A DNA stretch of 64,000 nt from Entoloma clypeatum. Taxonomy: Eukaryota > Basidiomycota > Agaricomycetes > Agaricales > Entolomataceae. Positions within the stretch are counted from its first letter, which is position 1. Each line of letters starts with the position of its first letter. Of this stretch, positions 21,590 to 33,442 are shown one piece after another. Under the pieces are notes generated by a model, which worked only from the letters and a program-made list of their open reading frames with translations, ran no database searches and was not told the DNA's origin. The DNA is taken from the NCBI GenBank assembly GCA_963565915.1, contig OY751486.1:3162001-3226000 (forward strand), in the 5' to 3' direction. Made by a program: the position numbers and the translations under genes.

Positions 21590-22583
21590 ATAGATACATA
21601 GATAGAGTAGCACCTGTCCTGAGGTTTTTTAAATTGATTGATCATTGCATTTGGAGATTAGAATGATTAGTTCAAGCCAATATAGACTGAATAACTGTAT
21701 CATTCTAGCCAGTATATAATGATTTAACTTTACAACAATAGTATCATTCTAGCCAGCAGGTAATGATTTGAATGAAATGACGGTATCATTCCAGCCAGTA
21801 TATAATGATTTGGATACAACAATGGTATCATTCTTGTTATGGATTCGCTATCCATGGCATTGATCGCTTGGACAAGATACAAGACATAGAGGCCTTATCT
21901 GATTAATGGCCAGTTTCATCTTATCTATTGGTTTCATGCTTACTATTCACTTTTACATCATTCGGACCCCGGCCTCCGCTTATTCACTACAGTATGGTCA
22001 TCGTTACCATATCTAGATGGTTACTCTCACACATCCTTGACATCGTGTTACTTATTGGACTATACTTAGATACTCTGACTCACGCCGCAGCAGTTACCAT
22101 AGACACCTACTCCGGGTCCACTTCTGGAGTCAGACCGGAACCGCTCTAGAGTCATCTAGATGACTCGACCTTCTAGTATATATAGGGTAGATACATTGCA
22201 TGTATTCCCCAGATCTAGCAATCACCTTGGTATCTGCCTTTGCTACTTAAGCCTCTCTGCCTAAGCATCGCATGGGTTTGTCAACCATAACAATTCTAGC
22301 CAGTATATTATGATTTAAATACAACAACAGTATCATTCTAACTAGCATGTAGTGATTTGAATATCTTTCTGGCCAGTATGTAATAATTTAAATACAATGA
22401 AGGTATCATTCTAGCCAGCATGTAATGATTTGAATGCATAAAGACACAATCATTTGTCTATAGTAAAATGGAATGATTTAAATATTTCAACAGTATGATT
22501 CTAGCCAGCATGTAATGATTTGAATGCATAAAGACACAATCATTTGTCTATGGTAATATTGGGCTGATATCATAAGTTATCAT
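21590..22583 (+). repeat. KDZ subterminal repeat block (left arm)
   Basis: About nine imperfect units of roughly 40-50 bp, typical form gtatcattctagccagtat then taatgattt, lie between the W-gene 3' end and the TIR. Each unit has ATCATT and AATGAT on either side of a CTAGCCAG core, so it could form a hairpin. A solo LTR (21835-22292) is inserted inside one unit. The same motif fills 36840-37615 at the other end of the KDZ element, in inverted orientation relative to the element. Confidence 0.8.
21835..22292 (+). repeat. Solo LTR (gypsy, related to family A), left arm
   Basis: 458 bp, bounded by TGTTATGG and CCATAACA, with a perfect 5-bp TSD attct at 21830-21834 and 22293-22297. It contains a TATATATA box followed about 30 bp later by agatctagcaatcac, which matches the family-A transcript start agatttagcaatcac. 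No internal element region remains. The same solo LTR with the same TSD is at 54789-55246. Confidence 0.88.
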
Positions 22584-22671
22584 TATCATAAAGATCATGG
22601 CATTGTGCACCAATTCATAACATTAGGTTATGGCAGGTGCCATGTTATTATGATTTCCAGTGCTAGCTACC
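22584..22671 (-). repeat. Terminal inverted repeat of the KDZ transposon (left arm)
   Basis: About 88 bp containing cataaagatcatggcattgt and tgctagctacc. It matches the block at 37625-37702. In the undisturbed element (right-arm orientation) the two blocks are inverted with respect to each other. Confidence 0.7.
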
Positions 22672-22793
22672 ATTGTGATGGCAACATGCGGAGATGCAGA
22701 GGTAACAGATGTCCGGAATGTCGGAGAACGATCGGAGTGGATCGGAGATTCGGAGATGGATATAACAGTATTCCCCTCTTAGGTCTGACACCC

Positions 22794-23713
22794 ATGGAAG
22801 ACCGCGAGAAAATAAACAAGGTCATGTGGTCTCAGTTATTTAATGGAGATAAGCGGCCCAAGGGTTTTCTTCCAGTTACCACCAACATGCCCCAAGACTT
22901 GAACACACAACCCGCATGCTCCAGCGCCAACCTCAACGACTCCGAAGAGGAGCTCCTGTGCCGTCTGGCACAGGTACGCAAGGAGAAGGAGGAGGCGGAG
23001 GCAAGGAAAAAGGCCGAGGCCGAGAGGAGGGCAAGGGAGGCAGAGGCAAAGAAGAGGGCAGAGGCAGAGGCAAAGGCAGAGGCGGAGAAGAAGAGGGCAG
23101 AGGCAGAGGAGGAGAAGAAGAGGGCGAAGAAGGTGGGGAAACAGAGGGCAGAGAGTGGAGCAGAGGAGTCGGAGGTCCGGGGGGAGGCGTGTCAGGCCTG
23201 TGCACAGGCGAAGGTGGAATGTAAGTGGGCGTTGTGAGTACCCACTTCTCCATTTTCTTTTTCTTACTGACAATCTCCTTAGGCAGGGAAAAGGCACTGC
23301 ATGCCAGCGGTGCAAGGATGGCAAATAGGTATGCCTGAGGGCCAGCGAGATGCGGGCGAAGCAGAAGCGGGGAAGGACGGAGAAAGCCGTTGCGGCTCCG
23401 GGAGGCTCTGGAAGAGAGGGAGGAGCAGTCGGCGAGGGTCGGTTGGGCGCTGCTCCGGCAGCTACAAATTATGAACAACCACCTCGCCTACTGGAACTCC
23501 CTGCTGGCGGCGGCGGCTCCGGAGTCAGAGCTGGAGGACGGAGAAGAGGAAGAAGGAGAGGAAGAGGACGAGGAAAAGGACAAGGGGGAGGATGAGGGAT
23601 TGGCAGATGGGGAGCTTGCGGAACTGCAAGCAGAGAAAGAGGAGGCGGAGGGAGAACCAGGGGATGAGTCAGAGGATGACGGTCCACCTGCCAAGAAGGC
23701 CAAAACCCAGTAG
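22794..23713 (+). pseudogene. Zn2Cys6-like coiled-coil protein gene (left arm)
   Basis: Exon 1 (22794-23233) starts MEDREKINKVMW and has a long Glu/Ala/Lys/Arg-rich predicted coiled coil (LCRLAQVRKEKEEAEARKK...). It ends in CQACAQAKVEC. An intron at 23234-23282 (gtgagt...ttag) splits the cysteine cluster; exon 2 resumes GKGTACQRCKDGK-VC. Together the spacing C-x2-C-x6-C twice resembles a fungal Zn(II)2Cys6 DNA-binding cluster. A TAG at 23326-23328 interrupts exon 2, and a 1-nt frame change near 23385 precedes a C-terminal part with LRQLQIMNNHLAYWNSLL and an acidic tail to the TAG at 23711. The gene is convergent with C pol, 66 bp apart. Both arms share the lesions. Confidence 0.6.
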
Positions 23714-23779
23714 CCCCTTCCCCCTCTAATTTTTATTATTATTATTTTTTACTTTGCAATATAAATGTCTTGCGCAGTT

Positions 23780-26700
23780 CTATAGGCGTGATAAGGGGCC
23801 TGGTTTCTCTGGATACGCAGAGTGGAAGTCCGCAACTAAGTCTGTCGCATGTTCGAGTTCCATGGTGGGTAGCCAGGACTGTTCCTCATTGGTTCCTTCA
23901 TAGCCTAGCCAACGGACTAGGTAGAGCAGTTTGCAAGAACACCGCCAATCCAGTTTGGTGTCAAGGATTTCAGCGATTTCATATTCCACTTCTCCTTCAA
24001 CATCAATCGGAGGAGGCAGAGTTACTGTCTGGTTCGGAATGATGTTCGGAACAGATGGCTCCAGCATGGAGATGTGGAAAACGGGGTGAACACTGTGTAT
24101 GGTGTCCGGAAGTCGGAGGGTGTAAGAGTGTGTACCATTCCTGGCAAGGATGTCAAAGGGGCCAAGATACTTTTCAGACAGCTTTTTGGAGGGTCGTGTA
24201 GTGCGGAAAAACTTAGCCTTCACAAACACTTGCTATCAAGCAGAGGGGGCGGAGCACGCCGGAGATCGGCGGGGCCTTGATAACATCGTTGAGCTTCTAG
24301 GATTGTAGATTTGAGCTCTTGGTGAAGCTCGTCCAGGTCTACGACGAATTGTTGGGCACTGGCGGATGCAAGGTCGTGCTCTGGATGGACGGAGAGGTTC
24401 GGATGATAACCTTTATTGGCGAAGAAGGGCGAGATCCCAGTCATAGCACTCGGAGCATTGTTGTATGCGAACTCCACAAGCGGAAGTAGCTCGACCAGTT
24501 GTCCTGCTGATAGTTGCAGAAGATGCGGAGGTACTGTTCCAAGGTTTGGTTGGTACATTCGGTTTGACCGTCGCCTTCAGGATGGTAGCCAGAGGTGAAG
24601 TGCAGAGTCATGTTGAGGGCTTTTCCGAGGGAGCGGAAAAAGCGGGAGATGAACTCCGGGCCTCGGTCAGAGGTGACATGTTCCGGTACTCCGTGCTTGG
24701 AGAACACATGCAGGATGAACAAGGTGGCTAGATTTTTGGAGGTGCAGTGGATCATAGTCGGAACAAAAATGCTTTGTTTTGTCATTCGGTCAACAATAAC
24801 AAGGGTTGCGTCAAAACCGCTGGAGGTCGGAAGTGTCTCGATGAAGTCCATGGATATGGAGTTCCATGGAAGGTTCGGAACTGGGAGTTGCTTCAGCATA
24901 CCATAGGGCTTGTGGCGTTGAGGTTTAGAGCGCATGCAAGTGGTGCAGGATTTGCAGTACTTTTTGACAAAGTCTCGAACACCAGGCCAAGTATAATCTC
25001 GTTGAATGAGACTAACTGCCTTGTTCTGTCCGGGGTGTCCAGAGAGAATATGGTCGTGCTTGTTGCAGAGGGTGCGGAGCCGGAGGTTATCGGAGTCGGG
25101 GACATAAATGCGACCACTATGCTGGAGGAAACTGTCGGAGTCTATGGACCAGTGCGGTTTGGGCTCCTTGAGATGGTCGGCATAGATTGGGTCGGATGGG
25201 AGTGAACGGAGGATGTTGGAGTGCAACTGTTCAATGTCCATTATGACTGTGGCATGGAGAACAGGGGTGAACAACTCCATAGCTCAAAGAGATGCGGACA
25301 GCTGTTCTTGGGAAAAGACTGGTTGGAAGTTGCTTGGGTTTACCGACGCATAGTTGCTATTCCCCTCTTTGGGATAGACGTCCCATCGTCTAGTCAAAGA
25401 GTCCGGCTTGGTACCGAGACGTCCAGGGCAGAAGCGAATCAAGAGATTGAACTGAGAGAGGAACTCGGACCACCGGGCCTGTCAGCGGGTGAGAACCTTT
25501 GTAGTGGCGAAGTACTCCAGGTTCTTGTGGTCCATGACAACATCGATCCGAGCAGCGGAGCCTTCAAGGTAATGTCACCATATCTTGAATGCATGGATAG
25601 CAAGTAACTCCTTGTCGTGCATGTCGTAGTTGAGTTCCGGGGCGGTGAAGGTGCGGGAGTGGAACACTACTGGGTGTATCTCCTTGTCAGAGGTCCGGAT
25701 GGACAAAATAGCACCAAGTGCGTAGTCGGAGGCGTCCGTCTCAATGATAATAGGTCGATCAGGAATCCAATGAGTGAGGACTGGTGCCTTGGTAAAAGCG
25801 AGCTTCAACTCATTGAACGCACTCTGTGCGGAGTCGGAGAAACAGAACGGAGTACCCTTCTGGGTGAGTCGGGTGAGCGGAACAATGATGTCCGAATAAC
25901 CATGGATAAAACGTCGATAGAAATTCGCGAATCCAAGAAAAGACTGTACGTCCTTCACTTTTCGAGGTTCAGGCCACTCTTGAATGGTCTTCACCTTGGT
26001 TTCAGACATGTGGAGACCAGAGGGAGAAAGGATGAAACCAAGATATTTGACTGTGTCAACAGAAAATTCGCACTTGTCGGAGCGGACGTAAAGTCCGTTC
26101 TTGCGGAGACGTCAGAGAACTTCCTTGACATCGTCGGGGTGCTTGGCGGGGTCATCGGAGTAAATGAGAATGTCGTCGAGGTAGACCACCACTGTAACAT
26201 TGAGGAGGTCACTGAAGATATCATTCACAAATTGCTGAAAAGCGGCAGGGGCGTTGGATAGTCCAAAAGGCATAACAAGCCATTCAAACGATCCGTAACG
26301 AGTGCGGAAAGCGGTTTTCCATTCATCTCTGTCAGCAATGCGGACAAGATGATATGCATGCTGGAGATTGAGAGTGGTATAAACACGTGCTTTTCTGGCA
26401 GTGGAAAGGAGGTCAGAGATGAGCGGAAGAGGGTATCGATCCTTCTTGGTAACTTTGTTCAGGCCCCGATAGTCGACGCACAGGCGGAGGGAACCGTCCT
26501 TCTTTCGGACAAAGAGGACCGGAGCGCCGTGCAGAGAGCGAGAGGGGCAAATGAAACCAATGGCCAAATGTTTGTCTATGAAGTTTCACAGGGCAGATAG
26601 TTCGGATTGTGAAATGGAGTACATATGGCCAATAGGGGGAGTCGATCCGTCTTCTAACTCGATGCGGAGGTCATACGGACGATGCAGAGCGAGGGTGTCT

Positions 26701-27271
26701 GCTTTTGTCTTGCTAAAAACATCGGCAAAATCGTGATATTCCTCTGGGATATGGGAGAGGTCCGGAGGTTCCTCGGACATGGAAGCGGATTGGGCAGAGA
26801 TCATGTGGTCGGAGAGGTGAATTCAGAAAGATTGGGCACCCGGAAGTTTGCAAGCGTGCACAAATGCGGCTGCATTTATCAATGCAATATTCGGGACAAT
26901 GTCCAGAGTTGCAGCAGGTGTGCCGGAGTCGGAGTTTGGAGTATCGGGAGAGGTCTGCGGAGGTAGCGGAGCTGACCTGGCAGAAGATGTCAAGGTCAGA
27001 GACTCCTTCAAGAGCTGTGGACGGAAAGTAATACTGCCCAATACCCAGTCAATCATAGGATTGTAGCGGGTGAGCCAGTTGTATCCAAGAACCATAGAAC
27101 AGGAGGAATTGAGCGGAGTCACGTAGGCTGTAATGGCCATATATTCACCAGAGGAAAAGTATACAGGGAGATCAACCGCCTGAGTAATGACGGAGTTGGA
27201 CGTTCTGTCAAATAATTTAAGTTTGATCGGAGGTATGGAGGTGAAAGGGAGTTTATAGGATGAAGCGTAAC
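23780..27271 (-). pseudogene. pol: Pol half of gypsy element C (left arm)
   Basis: Mirror of 49810-53301, where the domains are described. Here the stop after the chromodomain is at 23780-23782, and the 5' end is cut at 27271 by the A2 3' LTR inside the protease. It carries the same in-frame TGA series. Two protein-level differences from the right arm were noticed (for example YLRIF here, YLHIF there). No C LTR is seen after the chromodomain. Confidence 0.88.
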
Positions 27272-27640
27272 TGTTATGCGTAACAAACCGTTCCAAGGTT
27301 CGGGCAGAGTATGCAGGAAGATGGAAAGGTGAAGAGCAATGTGATTGCTAAATCTAAGGAATGTAGCTATGGTACATGAGGTTTATATAGTACTGACTAT
27401 GAGCGGTAGTGAATGAGTCAGTAACTGCGGAAGGCAGTGCGCATGAGTAAGACGACTGCGGAAGGCTATGCACTAATGAGTAAGCTGACTGCGGAATGAG
27501 TCAGACAGCTGCGGAAAGCGAGTCAGCGCGGGAGCGAAGTATACTAAAGGAAATAAAGTATAATATGATATGTGTAAGCGGGGCCGATGAGTAAAAGTGA
27601 AAAAGTAAGCGTATACGTCCGTAGTCGTTAGTCCGTAACA
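27272..27640 (-). repeat. 3' LTR of A2
   Basis: 369 bp, TGTTA/TAACA ends. It shares diagnostic bases with the A3 3' LTR (four-C run in gcggggccg, ttcacttttac) and differs at about eight positions from its own 5' LTR. Confidence 0.93.
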
Positions 27641-27677
27641 TGTTCCCCTCCTCAAGGTCTGTGTCCTCACAGACTAC

Positions 27678-28046
27678 CTACTCCCATCCATCATTGCCAT
27701 TTGGATCAGCCCAGGCAGGGTCAACTCGATTACCCCAATCCTTTATCAGTTCATCGTTTACCGCCGTGGCAAACTCTAAACCTCGAACGGCGAGGCGAAG
27801 GCGTCGATTCTCGACAGCAAGGGTGTTGGTATAGTTTTTGAGGATGAGCTTCTCCTCAGCGGTGGGGGCGGTTGGTAAATCAGAGAGGGTATGAAGGCGG
27901 ATATGCATCTGCCGGTGGAGGATGTCAGCAACGGAGGTTTCGAGCGCATGGATCTGGTCGCGCATGGAGAGCGCTTCGCCGATGAGGGTGGTGATGGTGG
28001 GGTTGATATCGGAAGCATCGGTGGAGGCGGCGGTGATGTTGGACAT
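27678..28046 (-). CDS. ORF3 of element A2 (intact)
   Basis: 122 residues, MSNITAASTDAS to GNDGWE, with an ATG start. It lies between the chromodomain end (28164) and the 3' LTR (27640). The sequence is identical to the A3 copy at protein level; description there. Confidence 0.65.
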   Translation of the reverse strand: MSNITAASTDASDINPTITTLIGEALSMRDQIHALETSVADILHRQMHIRLHTLSDLPTAPTAEEKLILKNYTNTLAVENRRLRLAVRGLEFATAVNDELIKDWGNRVDPAWADPNGNDGWE

Positions 28047-28163
28047 GGCAGAAATGATGTTTGAAAGGTATAAGAAGAACGGCGTGTTGGGCGAGAAGAG
28101 TTGGAGCGGGGAACTCGATGTGACAGAAGTCGATGTGGAAAATGGCTCTCAAAGTTTGTTCTT

Positions 28164-31100
28164 TTATCGTGGACGCGATGGATTTTGCCGATGAAAATCT
28201 CGGATCAAGTCTTGAGCGTTCTGAACATTAGTCCGAGGTTCCCACGTGTTCTCTTCTGGGCCATACCCTTCCCATTGGACAAGGTACTGGATCTTTCCAC
28301 GGAATTTCCGAGAGTCCAGGATCATGGAGACATGGTATTCTTCTCGTCCTTCGACGATGATTGGATCAGGGGCTGGCTTCTTTTTCTGAATGGCATACTT
28401 CGGGGTTTCGTATGGCGATAGCAGGGTCTCGTTGAACACAGGGTGGATCATCTTCCAGGTTTTGGGAAGATCAAGACGGTATGTGCTAGCTCCTTTCTTC
28501 TCTAGGACTTTGAACGGTCCGTGTCAGAGGGCGTCAAGTTTCTTTGAGGGACGATCAGTCCTGATGTTAGTCCCTTCCAGCCACACCTTGTCTCCGATGC
28601 GGTAATTCCGAGACGGGCTTCGTCGTGTGTCAACTGTCTTCTTCATCTGATCCTGGGCCTGTTTCAGTGCTGCGTTGGCTTCTTCTCGTGCCTGTTTGAG
28701 TTTTTTCAAGAAGTCGTTTGCCGCTGGATTGGTGTCTTCCAACACAAGTTCTCCCTTCCAAGGATGCAGACCGTAGTTGAGATAGAATGGTGTGTACTTT
28801 GTCGCTTGATGTTCTTTGTCATTGTACTGGAATTCTGCGATTGCGATCCATTCCGCCCAATCATCTTGTAGATGGTTGACAAAGTTTCGTAAGAACACCT
28901 CGGTTTCCTGATGCGATCGTTCGGCTTGTCCATCAGTTTGTGGATGATACGCGGTGGACAGGTTTCTCTTGATTCCCAACATGCGGCAAAGTATCTCCAT
29001 GAACTTCACGGCGAACTGTGGTCCTCTGTCGCTAATGATCTTCTTAGGGATCCCATGAAGCTTCCATATCTGGTCCCGATAGATCTTGGCTAATCCTTCA
29101 GCCGATAGTTCCACGGTTGTCGGGATGAGATGAAGCATCTTTGAATGTCTGTCCGTGATGACCAGAATTGTGTTCTTCCCATCAGATTCTGGTATCGGTC
29201 CCACGATGTCAATCCCTATGTCTTCCCATGGTTGACTTGGCGCGGCGTTAGGATGTAGAGGGGCGTGTCTCCTTTGGCGGCTGATCTTGTTACGTTGACA
29301 GGTGTCACAACCTTTCACATACTTCTTTACATCATGTAGGATGGTGGGCCACCAGTAGGTGCGAGTGAGGAGTTCATGTGTTCGATATTGTCCTGGATGT
29401 CCTGCCACTGGTGCGTCGTGCGCTTCAAACATCAGTTCTTGGCGCAATTGTGGTTCTGGTGGAACATAGACTCGTTCTCCTGCGTAGGTGATGCCATTTT
29501 CCTGCTGGTACCAGTGAGGATTCTTCTTCAGACCCTGGGCTACTTCTGTCTCCATGCGATTCGAGGCCTTGATGCGTGCGATCCATGGGTTTTTGATGGT
29601 TGTGATGTTTCCGATTTTGATGGAATCAGATGTTTCACCCCCTTCAAAGAATTGTTCCTCCGTGAACATCTCCATTTGTATCACATCTTCTGATTCCAAT
29701 CATTTCAAAAATAGCCCCTCCTTGAGCATTTGGTCGCTGTCCTGCGGCTCGAGTTCCGTCTCATACCAGGGTAAACGTGACAGGATGTCTGCTTTCGCGT
29801 TTGTCTTCCCAGGTACATGTCGCAATTCGAAGTCATAGTCTTGTGACTTCATCTTCCAGCGCCTCTGTCGTTGGTTTAGGTCCTGAGGACGCCGGAAATA
29901 CTCCAGGTTTTTGTGATCGGTTAAGATCTCAAAACGTTCCTTGGCTTCAAGTAGATAATGTCGCCAGTCCTTCAGTGCTTCCATGACTGCCAAGAGTTCC
30001 TTGTCATATATCTCGTAATTCTGTTCGGCCGCGGACATGGTCTGCGACAAGAACGCGATAGGATGCCACTTGTCGTCTTGTTTCTGTGAAAGTACTGCTC
30101 CAATCGCATAACCCGATGCATCGGTTTCGACCCTGACTGTCCGTCCGGTTTGGGCAATGCCAAGACTGGTGCCGTCGTGATTGCCCATATGAGACCTTCA
30201 AATGCTTCTTGCGCCGCTGGTCCCCACGTGAATGCTGTACTTCCCGTAAGTGTTGTGAGTGGTTTTGCGATGTTTGAGTATCCTTCAATGAAGCGTCGAT
30301 AAAAATTGGCAAATCCCAGGAACCTCTGGACTTTCTTTTTTGATGTGGGTACTCACCAGTTCCGGATTGTGTCCACCTTTTCAGTTTCCATCTCAACACG
30401 TCCTTCTCCAACGACATATCCCAATATGGGGCATTTTGTTACTTCCCAAAGACACTTCTTCTCCTTTAGAAACAGGTCATTGTCTGACAGAATCTGCAAG
30501 ATCTCTTCGGTGTTCCGGGCGAGTTCTTCCTTGGTTTTACCAATAACCACTATGTCATCCATGTAAATCACACAGATGCGCCGACGGATCTGATCCCTGA
30601 ATAGGCTGGCCATCATCCGAGAGAACGTTCCCGGGGAGTTGCAGAGACCGAAAAACATGACCAATGGTTCAAACAATCCTCGGCTGGTCAGGAAGGCGGC
30701 TTTCCATTCGTCACCCTTCTTAATCCGCACATTATTGTATCCCCACATGATGTCCATTTTGTTGAAGTAGACTGCGTCCTTCAATACATCCAAGAGGTCG
30801 TTGATGCGTGGGAGTGGGAATTTGTCCTTAACCGTGAATTTATTGACTGTGCAATAATCCTGTACCAATCGTTTGGAACCGTCTTTCTTGTTAATAAAGA
30901 AGCAGGGTGATGCATAAGGGGATTTGGACGGTCGGATCTTTCCGGTTGCCAGGCCTTCATCGATGAATTCGTCCAGTTCTTCTTGCTCCTTTTGGGTCAT
31001 AGGGTACGTGTTTCCTCCTAGCTCCTTTGGTGCGTCCGGTGTAAGTTCGATGCCGTGGTCCCATTCTCTTTCCTTTGGGATCTTGTCGAAGTTTTCTTTT

Positions 31101-31799
31101 TCAAAGAGATGGGCAAAACGTTCAACGTATGAGGGTCATTTGGTTGTGGGAGTAACTGCTTCCAATATGGGGTCTCTGGGCTTCCATTTCTGATCCGATT
31201 TCTTGGGCGCGTCCTTGTCTCGTACTTCCACCATGCGAACCCGATGTTTGCGACCATTAAGGTTAACCCTGAAATCCGAGTGTTTGGTTTGACATGTTGA
31301 TGGGCACCGGTTGAATGTTACAGCGCCGGTCATCCAATTGATTGTGGGGTTGTGGTGCACCAACCAGTCATGTCCCAAAAGCATGTCCGTTCTCCCAATG
31401 TCCAATACCATTGCTTCCATGGTTTCCTGGTGTGTTCCTAAGTCCAGCTTGACTTCGGCAAGTTTTTCTGCTTTCTGTTGTCGGTTCGGCGATCCATCCG
31501 CATTTAGGATTGATATGGGCTTTATTCCACGTGTGGGAAGGTTCTGTTCGTGTACTATTCTGGGATGGATACATGTGCGTTCACATCCGCTATCAACCTT
31601 GGGTCAAATGGCCTTTGGTCCTCATCGTGTTTTGATCTGAGCTTGCAGCTTGATCTCTCGTTGTTTCGGAGGTTTATCTCCCTTGACAATCTTAGTTGAC
31701 GCAATGGCTCGCTTTGCAGGGATAACATAAGTTATATTGTCTGTAGTTGCACCAGGCAAGCGAGTTCGTTTAATGGATAAGGGTCGCGACTTAGCGTCG
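28164..31799 (-). pseudogene. pol: Pol of gypsy element A2
   Basis: The same layout and shared lesions as A1, but not interrupted by B. Protease DSG is near 31590, RT is at 31000-30353 (YMDD), RNase H at 30188-29700 is followed by TGA, and integrase plus chromodomain run from 29699 to 28164. One further stop is private to this copy: TGA at 28524-28526 where A1, A3 and A4 have CGA (context DAL-R-HGPF). RT has Cys in DYCTVN, shared with A3, where A1 and A4 have Arg. Confidence 0.9.
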
Positions 31800-31800
31800 T

Positions 31801-32670
31801 TTAATCGGACCCTTCGGGAAAATCCTTCTCATCGGTCTCTATGGTGATGGTTTCATCGTCATCATCGGTATCTCCATCAGACACCTTCCTAATCTTTCCA
31901 GAGTTCTTCTTCGGCTTGCGGCAGTTGCGCGCGATATGTCCTTCTTGGTCGCAGTTGAAACACTTACGACCATCCTTCTTCTTTGGGGCTTTGCAGTCTT
32001 TGGCAAGGTGACCAAAGCGCTGACAGTTGTAGCAACGGGCTACTCCTGCTTTGTCGATCTCCATGGCTTTGCCTTGACCACCATAAGTGGTGCCTGATCC
32101 GGTGCATGTGTCGCCACCCCCTCGGATGACTAATGCATGTCCCTCCATCTGTCGTCCCTTGTTTCGGATCTCCTTTGCGTAATCAGTGTACGTCTTGCCA
32201 TCGCTAGCCACTTGTTCAGAAATTCTGCGGTTGACGTTCTTTTCCAGGATGTATTTCCCAGTTTCTTCGCCAAGGTTTGACAGCTTCAAGAGCTCTTCGA
32301 ATTCGTCCAAGAATTCGTCGATGGTGCATTTCTCCTGTTTCAGGACTTCGAGTCTCGCCTTGGCCGCTGCCGACTTGTTGGCAATAGAGAATCGCGTAGC
32401 GATGTCGTCTGAGAACCCTAACCAGGTGATGTTCTCGCCATCGGTGGCAAGGTCGTCTAACTTGTTGCTGGCCCAGTGTTTACCGGACCCTTCCATCATG
32501 CGGGATAACACTGCAAGAATTTTCTGATCGTCGGACAGGCCCTTCTGGAACCTGATGTATAATTTGGTGGCTTTCCACCACTCGTTGAAGGTGTGTCTGT
32601 CTTTGAACATCCCAGGATCTTTGATGATCTTGGATGTATCCATTGTTTGTACTGTCGGTGCTTCTGCCAT
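31801..32670 (-). CDS. gag: Gag of gypsy element A2
   Basis: The 289-residue canonical gag from the ATG at 32670, same as A1 (EWW motif, two CCHC knuckles, acidic tail). The open frame continues upstream to 33243 without an ATG. A 5-nt deletion near 33265, relative to A3, breaks the upstream leader frame. Confidence 0.88.
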   Translation of the reverse strand: MAEAPTVQTMDTSKIIKDPGMFKDRHTFNEWWKATKLYIRFQKGLSDDQKILAVLSRMMEGSGKHWASNKLDDLATDGENITWLGFSDDIATRFSIANKSAAAKARLEVLKQEKCTIDEFLDEFEELLKLSNLGEETGKYILEKNVNRRISEQVASDGKTYTDYAKEIRNKGRQMEGHALVIRGGGDTCTGSGTTYGGQGKAMEIDKAGVARCYNCQRFGHLAKDCKAPKKKDGRKCFNCDQEGHIARNCRKPKKNSGKIRKVSDGDTDDDDETITIETDEKDFPEGSD

Positions 32671-33442
32671 GTCTAGAAGAGGTGTCGGATTGTTGGGATG
32701 AAGATGGGGTTCGGGATACAGGTAGGGGTTGAAAATCAGTCCCTGTTCTAGGCGTCTGTTCGGTATCTGACTGCGCAGAGTTAAAAGCAAATTCGTCAGG
32801 GGACTCGTCGGCGGAATCGGTGGCAAAACGTTCGGGGTATTTCCTCTGTAGATCTCTAAGGAATCTCTGTTCCTGCGCGTCTGTTGGTCGCAAGAAGGGG
32901 TCAAGTCTCTCGTTTCGTGCCCAACGGTTGTACTCGGTCTGTTGCTTGTCGGTGGTGAAGTGGGCGTAGATCTGCTGCTTCGAGTAAGACGTAGTGGTGC
33001 GGCTCTGGGACGTCTCGATGTGAGCGTCCTAATCAATCTTCTGATAACGGTTGTCTGGACACCGATAAACTCTCTGATCTCTGTGATCCGTCCTGTCTGA
33101 GGTCCTTCTTGAACGCGAAAACTTTCGAGTTCGTTCTGTCGGGCGTTGTAACGCGCGATCTGGTGTTGCCGAGCAAGATGGATGCTCTCTGCTATCTCGC
33201 CGTGGGGGCGATGCTCATCGTTGTCTAGTTCTTCGTCAAGCACCTGCTGTAGGATGCGACGGATCTCCGATGTACTGCTGGATGAGTGTAAAATCGATAC
33301 TGTCTCGAGGACTTAGCTCCTCCTGTCGGGCTTCTGGCGTGCTGAATGGGTCACTGGTGAAGTCTTCAAAGAAGCGCGACGTCTTGACTCGTCTGGTAGC
33401 TGCTTTCTTCGCTCTGGGCAAACCTAATGAGATTTAGCAACT
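32671..33442 (-). other. Long protein-like leader of element A2
   Basis: About 770 bp between LTR and gag ATG. Two overlapping frames read like protein: one continuing from SPRAKKAATRRVKTSRFFEDF to RRLIRTLTSRRPR, the other YNRWARNERLDPFLRPTDAQ to about 32480. Neither starts with an ATG in a plausible place. It may be an ancestral gag N-terminus now split by frameshifts. The same arrangement is at 44304-45080. Confidence 0.45.

Noticed and set aside
22836..23324. Long minus-strand ORFs of Leu/Pro/Ser repeats opposite the Zn2Cys6-like gene (also 53394-54245 plus strand)
   Set aside because: They are shadows of the Glu/Lys/Arg-rich coiled-coil codons on the other strand.
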